A DNA stretch of 64,000 nt from Candidatus Enterococcus ferrettii. Lineage in GTDB: Bacteria > Bacillota > Bacilli > Lactobacillales > Enterococcaceae. The first letter of the stretch is position 1. Each line of letters opens with the position of its first letter. The stretch is taken from contig NZ_JAFREL010000070.1 in the NCBI RefSeq assembly GCF_017377655.1, forward strand, positions 124,001 to 188,000, read 5' to 3'. Position numbers and translations under genes: made by a program. Below are positions 57,190 to 64,000 of the stretch, in pieces. The notes under the pieces were generated by a model. The model was not told where the DNA came from, ran no database searches, and was given only the letters and a program-made list of their open reading frames with translations.

Positions 57190-58863
57190 ATGAAAATTGT
57201 GATTATTGGTTCAGTAGCAGCTGGGACAAGTGTGGCTGCAAAGGCTAGACGAAATACAGAGGAAGCAGAGATTGTTGTCTACGACCAAGACAAGGATATT
57301 TCCTATTCAATTTGCGGGATTCCTTATTATATAGGAGATGAAGTTGAAGAGTTAGATAAGTTGACCCCTAGAAATGCTGCATGGTTTAAAAAGCGTTATA
57401 ATGTAGATATTTTTACAGAGCATCGAGTGACAGCTATTCATCCTGAAACTCAAACGCTTGAGGTTGAGAATCTTCAAACAAAGGAGAAGAAAACCGAATC
57501 CTATGATGAATTGGTTTTAGCAACAGGATCCAAACCGATTGTGCCAGAGATTTTTAAAGCACAGCAAGCTAATAGAAATCTTTTTCATGTTCGTACTATT
57601 CAAGATGCTGCTGCCATTCACTCATTTATTGAAAAAGAAAAGCCACAACAAGCTACTATTATTGGTGCAGGCTTTATTGGATTAGAAATGGCAGAGCAAT
57701 TGGTTCATAAAGGAATAGAGGTAACTATTATTCAACGTGGCAATCAAGTCATGAAACAAATGGATGCTGATATGGCTTATCGTGTCCAAAAGGAGCTTGA
57801 AAAGAATCATGTTAAGCTCCAACTGAATACAACAATCACAAAAGTAATAGAGAAGGATGGCTATATTACTGAATTAGCAACCAATCAAGAGCAAACAATC
57901 AAATCGGATTTAGTCATTCTTGCAGCTGGTGTTACTCCGAATACTTCACTTATTCAATCGACAACTATTCAATTGGGAAAATCTGGTGCGATTAAAGTGA
58001 ATAAGAAAATGCAGACAACGGTACCACATATTTATGCGGTAGGAGATGTTGCTGAGAGCTATTCTGTCATTACAGATAAACCAATATATCGTCCACTTGG
58101 ATCAACTGCTAATAAGATGGGTAGAATTGCTGGTGATATCATCACAGGAGGAACACTGGAACATCGTGGTATTTTAGGAACTGGTATTGTTCGAGTTTTT
58201 GATTTAGCGGTTGCATATACTGGTTTAACAGAAAAAGAAGCTAAATTAGAAGGATTAGAGACAGCTATTCTTTATAATATTAAGCCAGATCATGCGGACT
58301 ACTTAGGTGGAAAAGAGCTGACAATCAAAGCTTTAGCAGATAAAAGTAGCGGGAGAATTCTTGGAGCTCAGATTATTGGAGAGCAAGGTGTAGATAAACG
58401 AATTGACGTAATTGCCACTGCAATTTCATTTGGTGCAGTAGCAGAAGATTTGTTCCATTTAGACCTTGCTTATGCACCACCATTTGCGACAACGAAAGAC
58501 CCCGTTCTTTATACTGGAATGGCGTTAGATAATGCAATAAGCAATGGAACACCTTTAATGACCCCAACTGAATTGATTGAGCGACAAGCAAGTGGAGAAC
58601 AACTGCAAATTATTGATACTCGTTCCAAAAAACAATATGAAATTTCTTGTGTTAAAGGGGCTATCCATATTCCATTAGCAGAAATACGTGATAGAGTGGC
58701 GGAGCTAGATAAAAATGTAACAACAATCACGTATTGTAATAAGGGCGTAACTGGAAATGCTGCTCAAAATATCCTGTTAAACGAAGGATTTAAAGAAGTC
58801 TATAATTTATCTGGAGGAAATAAAAATTACCAGATAATTGCCCAAATGCTCGCCTCTAACTGA
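57190..58863 (+). CDS. CoA-disulfide reductase/rhodanese fusion flavoprotein
   Basis: 557 residues. An FAD/NAD(P)H pyridine nucleotide-disulfide oxidoreductase with active Cys in YSICGIPYY (about residue 43), a second nucleotide fold IIGAGFIGLEMAEQL, and a C-terminal rhodanese domain (about 465-557) with catalytic Cys in ITYCNKGVTGN. It resembles CoADR-RHD enzymes that reduce CoA disulfide, persulfide or polysulfide. In an arsenic operon it may keep thiols reduced or make sulfur species that react with arsenic; this is inference. Confidence 0.88.
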   Translation: MKIVIIGSVAAGTSVAAKARRNTEEAEIVVYDQDKDISYSICGIPYYIGDEVEELDKLTPRNAAWFKKRYNVDIFTEHRVTAIHPETQTLEVENLQTKEKKTESYDELVLATGSKPIVPEIFKAQQANRNLFHVRTIQDAAAIHSFIEKEKPQQATIIGAGFIGLEMAEQLVHKGIEVTIIQRGNQVMKQMDADMAYRVQKELEKNHVKLQLNTTITKVIEKDGYITELATNQEQTIKSDLVILAAGVTPNTSLIQSTTIQLGKSGAIKVNKKMQTTVPHIYAVGDVAESYSVITDKPIYRPLGSTANKMGRIAGDIITGGTLEHRGILGTGIVRVFDLAVAYTGLTEKEAKLEGLETAILYNIKPDHADYLGGKELTIKALADKSSGRILGAQIIGEQGVDKRIDVIATAISFGAVAEDLFHLDLAYAPPFATTKDPVLYTGMALDNAISNGTPLMTPTELIERQASGEQLQIIDTRSKKQYEISCVKGAIHIPLAEIRDRVAELDKNVTTITYCNKGVTGNAAQNILLNEGFKEVYNLSGGNKNYQIIAQMLASN

Positions 58864-58887
58864 TTTAATGATGAAGGGATTAAATAG

Positions 58888-59067
58888 ATGACAGAAGAAA
58901 AAAGAGCGCTGGCAAGACTTGCTGGTATCTTGGGAGCTTTCCTCGCTGCCAAACTATTAAACTATCAAATAAATGTTAGTATATTTGTAAATTTTGTTAT
59001 AATTGTTGTGGTTCTATATGTTTTAGCTAAAAAAAGAGAATCTAAAGCTAAAGAAGACAGAAAATAG
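58888..59067 (+). CDS. Small membrane protein (59 residues)
   Basis: Open frame from ATG 58888 to TAG 59065-59067 with AGGGAT upstream. The product has two hydrophobic segments: LARLAGILGAFLAAKLL and VSIFVNFVIIVVVLYVLA, followed by a basic tail. I do not recognise it. It lies 24 nt after the CoADR fusion gene and is followed by a terminator, so it is the last gene of the arsR2-arsA2 unit. Confidence 0.65.
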   Translation: MTEEKRALARLAGILGAFLAAKLLNYQINVSIFVNFVIIVVVLYVLAKKRESKAKEDRK

Positions 59068-59073
59068 TTTGTC

Positions 59074-59108
59074 GCAAATGCAGTTGCACCTTGACTGCAT
59101 TTGTTTTT
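59074..59108 (+). terminator. Terminator closing the ars unit
   Basis: CAAATGCAG and CTGCATTTG form a perfect 9-bp stem with an 11-nt loop and six T. Confidence 0.85.
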
Positions 59109-59144
59109 TGACAAAAGAAATATGAGTAAGGAGGTAATGAGTAA

Positions 59145-60080
59145 ATGAGCTATGCACTAGATTTAAAAGGCTTAAAAAAAGTATATGCGACCGGTGTTGA
59201 GGCGCTGCGTGGTATTGATTTAACTGTAGAAGAAGGAGATTTTTATGCACTGCTAGGTCCAAACGGTGCTGGAAAATCAACAACAATTGGAATTATTACC
59301 TCACTTGTTAATAAGACTGCTGGTCAAGTAAAGGTTTTTGATTATGATATTGATAATGATTTAGAGCGAGCAAAGCAACAGATTGGTCTTGTGCCGCAGG
59401 AATTTAATTTTAATCCGTTTGAAACGGTTCAACAAATTGTAGTAAATCAAGCAGGATATTATGGTGTCTCAAGAAAAGAGGCACTGAAACGTAGTGAAAA
59501 GTATTTGAAGCAGTCCAATTTATGGGAGAAAAGAAACGTTCGTGCCCGTATGTTATCTGGAGGGATGAAACGAAGACTTATGATAGCTCGAGCATTAATG
59601 CACGAGCCACGTCTGCTAATTCTTGATGAACCAACTGCTGGAGTGGACATTGAGCTTAGAAGAGAAATGTGGGCATTTTTAAAAGAGTTAAATGAAAGTG
59701 GCACAACAATCATTCTTACAACTCATTATTTAGAAGAAGCAGAGATGCTTTGTCGTAACATTGGAATTATTCAATCAGGTGAGCTAATTGAGAATACAAG
59801 TATGAAAGCACTTCTATCAAAACTACAATATGAGACTTTCATTTTTGATTTAGATAGCTACGACAAAAAGCCTGTGATAAAAGGTTATAAGCACTTTTTT
59901 GAAGATGATCTAACACTTGCTATAGAAGTTGAACGAAATCAGGGAGTTAATAATATTTTTGAGCAGCTCAATCAGCAAAATATCAAGGTTCTTTCTATGC
60001 GCAATAAATCAAATAGATTGGAAGAGTTGTTCTTAAAAATTACCGAAGACAAACATCAAAAGGAGGAGAAAAATGTTTAG
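59145..60080 (+). CDS. ABC-2 type exporter, ATP-binding subunit
   Basis: 311 residues. Walker A GPNGAGKST, Q loop, signature LSGGMKRR, Walker B LILDEPTAGVD. It is in the DrrA/YadG group that exports drugs, lipids or polysaccharides. Ribosome site AAGGAGG is about 14 nt upstream. Overlaps the permease by 8 nt. Its position between ars and cad genes suggests cargo, though a metal link is not seen in sequence. Confidence 0.88.
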   Translation: MSYALDLKGLKKVYATGVEALRGIDLTVEEGDFYALLGPNGAGKSTTIGIITSLVNKTAGQVKVFDYDIDNDLERAKQQIGLVPQEFNFNPFETVQQIVVNQAGYYGVSRKEALKRSEKYLKQSNLWEKRNVRARMLSGGMKRRLMIARALMHEPRLLILDEPTAGVDIELRREMWAFLKELNESGTTIILTTHYLEEAEMLCRNIGIIQSGELIENTSMKALLSKLQYETFIFDLDSYDKKPVIKGYKHFFEDDLTLAIEVERNQGVNNIFEQLNQQNIKVLSMRNKSNRLEELFLKITEDKHQKEEKNV

Positions 60081-60843
60081 TATCTACTTTACAGCACTTA
60101 AAAGCTTAGCAGTTAAGGAAACCAACCGTTACCTACGGATATGGGTACAAACTTTAGTGCCTCCTGTTATTACGACCTCATTATATTTTGTTATTTTTGG
60201 AAAAATGATTGGTGGTCGTATTGGTGATATGGGCGGCTTCTCCTATATGGAATTTATTGTACCAGGTTTAATTATGATGTCTGCAATCACAAGTTCTTAC
60301 GCAAATGTTTCTTCATCTTTCTTTTCTCAAAAATTCCAAAAGAATATTGAAGAGCTATTAGTTGCACCTGTACCCACACATGTTATTATTTGGGGATTTG
60401 TTATTGGTGGACTGGGTAGGAGTATCTTAGTTGGGACATTGGTTACAGTCATTTCTCTATTTTTTGTTCCACTTCATGTTTATTCATGGTTTATTGTGGT
60501 GATTACATTATTGATGACTGCAATTTTATTTTCATTAGCAGGCTTAATTAATGGTGTTTTTGCACAATCTTATGATGATGTTTCAATTGTACCAACATTT
60601 GTTTTACAGCCATTAACTTATTTAGGTGGTGTATTTTACGCCATTTCAATGCTACCACCTTTTTGGCAAGGAGTTTCAAAAGTCAATCCTATCGTTTATA
60701 TGATTTCTGGGTTCAGATACGGTTTTCTTGGGACAACTGATGTGCCACTCGTCATTTCTATAACGATTCTAATTCTTTTTATTATCATCCTTTATTCTGT
60801 TTGTTGGTATCTTGTTGATAAAGGGAAAGGGCTGAGAAGCTAG
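60073..60843 (+). CDS. ABC-2 type exporter, permease subunit
   Basis: 256 residues with six hydrophobic segments. The C-terminal part has YLGGVFYAISMLPPFWQ and NPIVYMISGFRYGFLG, which are typical of YadH/DrrB permeases. It forms a two-gene transporter with the preceding ATPase. A terminator follows. Confidence 0.88.
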   Translation: MFSIYFTALKSLAVKETNRYLRIWVQTLVPPVITTSLYFVIFGKMIGGRIGDMGGFSYMEFIVPGLIMMSAITSSYANVSSSFFSQKFQKNIEELLVAPVPTHVIIWGFVIGGLGRSILVGTLVTVISLFFVPLHVYSWFIVVITLLMTAILFSLAGLINGVFAQSYDDVSIVPTFVLQPLTYLGGVFYAISMLPPFWQGVSKVNPIVYMISGFRYGFLGTTDVPLVISITILILFIIILYSVCWYLVDKGKGLRS

Positions 60844-60895
60844 TAAAGAAGGAATATCAAAGGTTGAGAGAGTAAAAATTAGATTATTAAACAGT

Positions 60896-60945
60896 AAAAA
60901 GATAGAAACTTATTTGTATTTCAATAATAAGCTTCTATCTTTTTT
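60896..60945 (+). terminator. Terminator after the ABC genes
   Basis: AAAAGATAGAA-CTTATT and AATAAG-TTCTATCTTTTTT form a long stem with one mismatch and T run. Confidence 0.8.
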
Positions 60946-61115
60946 AATTTTAATGTCATCAAACGAATTAATTGAACAACAAATGATTGGAACAGGATTC
61001 AAATATTGAAACTTTTTCTAAGAAATTGCATATAGCGAAAATGACAAAGCTTGCTGTCTGTATAAGTTAGTATCGGAACAAGGGAGCGTTCATAGACAAT
61101 TGTATGGAATCAACA
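60946..61115. other. Gap before the cad promoter
   Basis: About 170 bp, A/T-rich. No frame with a ribosome site or strong structure seen. Confidence 0.4.
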
Positions 61116-61144
61116 TTGACATAATAAATTTGAAAGGCTACAAT
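61116..61144 (+). promoter_or_regulatory. cad promoter
   Basis: TTGACA (61116-61121) and TACAAT (61139-61144), spacing 17 nt. Confidence 0.85.
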
Positions 61145-61148
61145 ACAG

Positions 61149-61164
61149 TTGAGTGATTGCTCAA
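61149..61164. promoter_or_regulatory. Probable CadC operator
   Basis: TTGAG-TGATTG-CTCAA is an inverted repeat 5 nt after the -10 and 18 nt before the cadC start, as expected for CadC binding. Confidence 0.75.
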
Positions 61165-61181
61165 TTGAAAGGGTGAGAAAT

Positions 61182-61538
61182 ATGAATAAACAAGAATTGA
61201 TCTGTGATTGCGATGTTATACATAAAGAAGTTGTAGAGAAAGTGAAAGAAGTGATGCCTGAAAAACAAGCAATAACTAATTTAACTAGTTTATATAAGGC
61301 ATTTGCAGATAAAACTAGATTGGAAATACTGTATGCATTACACGAGAGTGAAATGTGTGTTTGTGATTTGGCTGTGTTGCTGAATATGACGAAATCGGCA
61401 ATTTCTCATCAATTAAAAACTTTAAGGCTCGCTAATCTGGTAAAAAACAGACGTGAGGGTAAGATTGTGTATTATTCACTTACTGACAAACATGTGTATG
61501 AAATTTTCGAACAAAGTTTCAAGCATGTAGCAGAATGA
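61182..61538 (+). CDS. cadC: CadC cadmium/zinc/lead-responsive repressor
   Basis: 118 residues, ArsR/SmtB family. Metal-sensing cysteines are in ELICDCDV (about residues 7-10) and SEMCVCDLA (about 58-60), the alpha3N arrangement of CadC. The recognition helix is TKSAISHQLKTL. It represses cadC-cadA until Cd, Pb or Bi binds. ATG 61182 after GGGTGAG is used; an upstream GTG lies in the operator. cadA starts 16 nt later. Confidence 0.93.
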   Translation: MNKQELICDCDVIHKEVVEKVKEVMPEKQAITNLTSLYKAFADKTRLEILYALHESEMCVCDLAVLLNMTKSAISHQLKTLRLANLVKNRREGKIVYYSLTDKHVYEIFEQSFKHVAE

Positions 61539-61554
61539 ATCTGGAGGTCCCGAT

Positions 61555-63657
61555 ATGAAGAAAGAGTATATTTTAGAGGGGTTAACTTGTGCAAACTGCG
61601 CAGGGAAAATTGAGAATGACGTTAAGAAAATAAGCGGTATAGAAAATGTGACACTTAACTTAATGAATACGACGTTAGCATTTGATAAGAAAGATGACAA
61701 CGGTCTTGATGAAGAAATCGAAAAAATCGTGCATACGTACGAACCAGAAGTTGGTGTTTTTCCTAAACAGGAATATAAAAAAGAACCAACAAAAAATTTG
61801 AGTCTTAAAGATAATAAGATTTTTCTTCGACTAGTAGTTGGTGCAATTATACTTATATTTGCAGTTATAGCCAACATGCAAGACGGTATAAATGATTGGT
61901 TGAAGTTAGCGTTATTCTTAATCAGTTATGCAATTCTTGGTGGAGATGTATTGTTAAAAGCAATTCGTAATATTTTTAAGGGCCAAGTATTTGATGAAAA
62001 CTTCTTAATGAGTATTGCAACGATTGGAGCCTTTATCATTGGAGAAACCGCAGAAGCAGTTGCTGTTATGCTTTTTTATCAAATTGGTGAATTGTTTCAA
62101 GATATTGCCGTTAAGCGTTCTAAAAAATCAATTACAGATTTAATGGATATTCGACCAGATTATGCTAACTTGAAAGTTGGAAACGACATCAAGAAAGTAA
62201 AACCTGAAACAATAAAGATTGGTGATATCATTATTGTTAAGGCTGGCGAAAAAGTATCTCTTGATGGAATTGTCGTTGCTGGCGAATCCCTGTTAGATAC
62301 AAAAGCATTAACAGGTGAATCGGTCCCACGAAAAACAAAAACTGGAGATAACGTATTGTCTGGTTGTATCAATCAGAGTGGTGTCTTAACGATTGAAGTT
62401 ACAAAAACATTTGGTGAATCAACGGTGGCAAAGATTATTGATCTTGTTGAAAATGCTAGTAGTAAAAAAGCCCCCACTGAAAACTTTATCACAAAATTTT
62501 CAAGATACTATACTCCAGTAGTGGTAATTGTTGCAACCCTATTAGCAGTCATTCCTCCCCTATTCTTTGGTGGTGAGTGGTCTGATTGGGTAAATAGAGG
62601 GCTAATCTTTCTTGTAATCTCTTGTCCATGTGCATTGGTTGTTTCAATCCCGCTAGGTTTCTTTGGTGGAATTGGTGGTGCTTCTAAACATGGTATTCTA
62701 GTAAAAGGCAGTAATTTTCTTGAAGCCTTAAACAATGTTGATACAATTGTATTTGATAAAACAGGAACACTAACAGAGGGAGTATTTGAAGTCACTTCTA
62801 TTAATACAAGCAATGGTTTTACAGAAGAGCAATTAATAGAGTATGGAGCAAAAGCAGAAACACTGTCTAATCACCCAATTGCTATGTCAATTAAGAAAGC
62901 TTATGGTAAAGAGATTGAACACAGTGAACTTGATTCTTATCAAGAAATTGCAGGACATGGAATTAGTGTATTGATTAAAGAAAAACCTGTTCTTGCAGGA
63001 AATGAAAAATTAATGAAACAGCATAATATTGAGTATATGTCGAACAGCGAAACAGGAACGGTTGTTTATATTGCTATTGATAATGTATTTGCTGGTTCAA
63101 TTGTGATTTCAGATAAAATTAAAAAGGATAGTTTTGAAGCCATTCAATCACTTAAGAGTAAAGGTGTTCAAAAGACAGTCATGCTAACAGGTGATAATAA
63201 AGTGATTGCTCAAAATATTGCTAAAGAATTGTCATTAGATGAAGTTTATTCAGAATTACTTCCAACAGACAAAGTGGATATTTTAGAAAGACTTGAAAAT
63301 GAGGAAGTTGACAAAGGAAAACTAGCCTTTGTCGGTGATGGAATCAATGATGCTCCCGTATTAGCAAGAGCAGATATCGGAATTGCTATGGGCGGTTTAG
63401 GGTCAGATGCTGCTATTGAGGCAGCAGATATTGTCTTAATGACCGATGAACCTTCTAAAATAGCAAAAGCCATTGATATTTCAAGTTTTACAAAGAAAAT
63501 AGTATGGCAAAATATTATTTTTGCATTAGGTGTTAAAGCCATCTTTTTAACTCTTGGTGCATTCGGAATTGCAACAATGTGGGAAGCTGTATTTGCTGAT
63601 GTTGGTGTATCTGTATTGGCGATTTTAAATGCTACACGTGTCATAAGATATAAATAA
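61555..63657 (+). CDS. cadA: Cadmium/zinc-exporting P1B-type ATPase CadA
   Basis: 700 residues. N-terminal metal domain with GLTCANCAGKIE, the CPC motif (SCPCALVVSIP) in the membrane, [11 protein letters not shown] and GDGINDAPVLARAD. It exports Cd2+, Zn2+ and Pb2+. GGAGG stands 8 nt before the ATG. A terminator follows. Confidence 0.95.
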   Translation: MKKEYILEGLTCANCAGKIENDVKKISGIENVTLNLMNTTLAFDKKDDNGLDEEIEKIVHTYEPEVGVFPKQEYKKEPTKNLSLKDNKIFLRLVVGAIILIFAVIANMQDGINDWLKLALFLISYAILGGDVLLKAIRNIFKGQVFDENFLMSIATIGAFIIGETAEAVAVMLFYQIGELFQDIAVKRSKKSITDLMDIRPDYANLKVGNDIKKVKPETIKIGDIIIVKAGEKVSLDGIVVAGESLLDTKALTGESVPRKTKTGDNVLSGCINQSGVLTIEVTKTFGESTVAKIIDLVENASSKKAPTENFITKFSRYYTPVVVIVATLLAVIPPLFFGGEWSDWVNRGLIFLVISCPCALVVSIPLGFFGGIGGASKHGILVKGSNFLEALNNVDTIVFDKTGTLTEGVFEVTSINTSNGFTEEQLIEYGAKAETLSNHPIAMSIKKAYGKEIEHSELDSYQEIAGHGISVLIKEKPVLAGNEKLMKQHNIEYMSNSETGTVVYIAIDNVFAGSIVISDKIKKDSFEAIQSLKSKGVQKTVMLTGDNKVIAQNIAKELSLDEVYSELLPTDKVDILERLENEEVDKGKLAFVGDGINDAPVLARADIGIAMGGLGSDAAIEAADIVLMTDEPSKIAKAIDISSFTKKIVWQNIIFALGVKAIFLTLGAFGIATMWEAVFADVGVSVLAILNATRVIRYK

Positions 63658-63659
63658 TC

Positions 63660-63700
63660 AGAAGCAGATATTGTAAAAAGTACAATACCTGCTTCTTTAT
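63660..63700 (+). terminator. Terminator after cadA
   Basis: GAAGCAGATATTGTA and TACAATACCTGCTTC pair with one mismatch around a 5-nt loop, followed by TTT. Confidence 0.75.
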
Positions 63701-63808
63701 CTGAATAGTGTAAAGAATAATTTTTTAGTTGATTTTACAAAATTAAGCTGCGACAAATATAGTTGTGCGAACTAAAAACTCTTTCTCAAGTATTTTTAGT
63801 TTTAAAAT

Positions 63809-64000
63809 TTATGGTGTTCCATACCCTATAATATAAGGGCTATTTTTTTCATAACTTAGTTTAGCAATCTTGTCTCCTGAATTACCTTCAATTGTATAAA
63901 CAACTTCATTTTCTACTTTCTCCACGATTCCTACATGGTCGCTGACAGAATCACCATCCCAATCAAAAAAAATGATATTGCCACTTTTAGGCAAATTACC
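63809..64000 (-). CDS. CHAP-domain cell wall hydrolase, C-terminal end (continues past window)
   Basis: The last 60-odd residues of a frame that is still open at the window edge. It contains SGNIIFFDWDGD, HVGIVEKVEN and IEGNSGD, i.e. the His and the polar residues of a CHAP/NlpC-P60 peptidase. The catalytic Cys would lie beyond the window. In Tn916-like elements a wall hydrolase (Orf14) belongs to the conjugation machinery and is encoded on the same strand as int, as here. Confidence 0.75.
   Translation of the reverse strand, partial: GNLPKSGNIIFFDWDGDSVSDHVGIVEKVENEVVYTIEGNSGDKIAKLSYEKNSPYIIGYGTP

Larger units (their letters stand above)
46270..64000. mobile_element. Tn916-type integrative element with arsenic and cadmium cargo (one end and part of body)
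   Basis: A minus-strand int, xis, HTH and sigma-like block in Tn916 order lies at the sufB end. A plus-strand ars-ABC-cad cargo follows, then a minus-strand CHAP hydrolase that continues past the window. The exact left junction is not visible; it lies between the suf terminator (46269) and the int stop (46310). The right end lies outside the window. The cargo order resembles Listeria LGI2 as I recall it, but I cannot compare them. Confidence 0.85.

Overview
The window looks like chromosome of a low-GC Gram-positive coccus of the order Lactobacillales, most likely an Enterococcus. The pointers are an AzoA-like azoreductase, murT-gatD, sufCDSUB, a tdk-prfA-prmC-sua5-glyA-upp block, a methionine T-box and a yybP-ykoY riboswitch. 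I cannot name the species. About 46.2 kb of core genome is followed by at least 17.7 kb of an integrated Tn916-type element that carries arsenic and cadmium resistance.

Bases 1-13 kb: a three-domain flavin reductase cut by the window edge, a small conserved protein, the NAD salvage pair pncB-nadE, a 3-phosphoglycerate dehydrogenase-like enzyme, an LtaS-like membrane phosphotransferase, a TtcA-like protein, and a Ca/Mn P-type ATPase behind a manganese riboswitch. Bases 13-24.6 kb: mostly single genes separated by strong, often bidirectional terminators. They are a lactonase, a lone sorbitol-type EIIA, an AI-2E family permease, an azoreductase, a rhodanese-like protein without its cysteine, a DUF805 protein, a VOC protein, a serine hydrolase, manA, murT-gatD and a KtrB/TrkH potassium channel.

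Bases 24.8-33.8 kb: tdk, prfA, prmC, sua5, glyA and upp on the plus strand, a DnaA-box cluster between prmC and sua5, one tRNA-Thr(CGU), then a DUF1361 protein, rodA, an Spx/ArsC-fold protein and an orphan gcvH. Bases 33.8-40.9 kb: a T-box controlled methionine transporter (metNIQ), then a fructose-type PTS (IIA, IIBC) with a class II aldolase and a DeoR regulator. Bases 41-46.2 kb: the Fe-S assembly operon sufCDSUB, closed by a strong terminator.

Bases 46.3-64 kb: the element. Its end module (int, xis, an Orf8-like HTH protein and a sigma-like protein, all on the minus strand) follows the Tn916 order. Plus-strand cargo replaces the tet(M) region: arsD1-arsA1, arsR1-arsD2, arsR2-arsA2, two different ACR3 arsenite pumps, a CoA-disulfide reductase/rhodanese fusion, a small membrane protein, an ABC-2 exporter and cadC-cadA. 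The window ends inside a minus-strand CHAP hydrolase, as expected for the conjugation module of such an element. From memory, the arsD1A1R1D2R2A2B1B2 order resembles the arsenic island LGI2 of Listeria monocytogenes; I could not compare the sequences. Three nearly identical promoters, with repeated ATAGATG/CATCTAT operators, suggest that the arsenic genes form one ArsR regulon.

The most interesting observation is that the two ArsD-ArsA pairs are not equivalent. The first ArsD lacks the third metal-binding cysteine and the first ArsA lacks the Cys172 equivalent, while the second pair keeps both. The first pair also sits behind a leader with its own hairpin and an extra operator.
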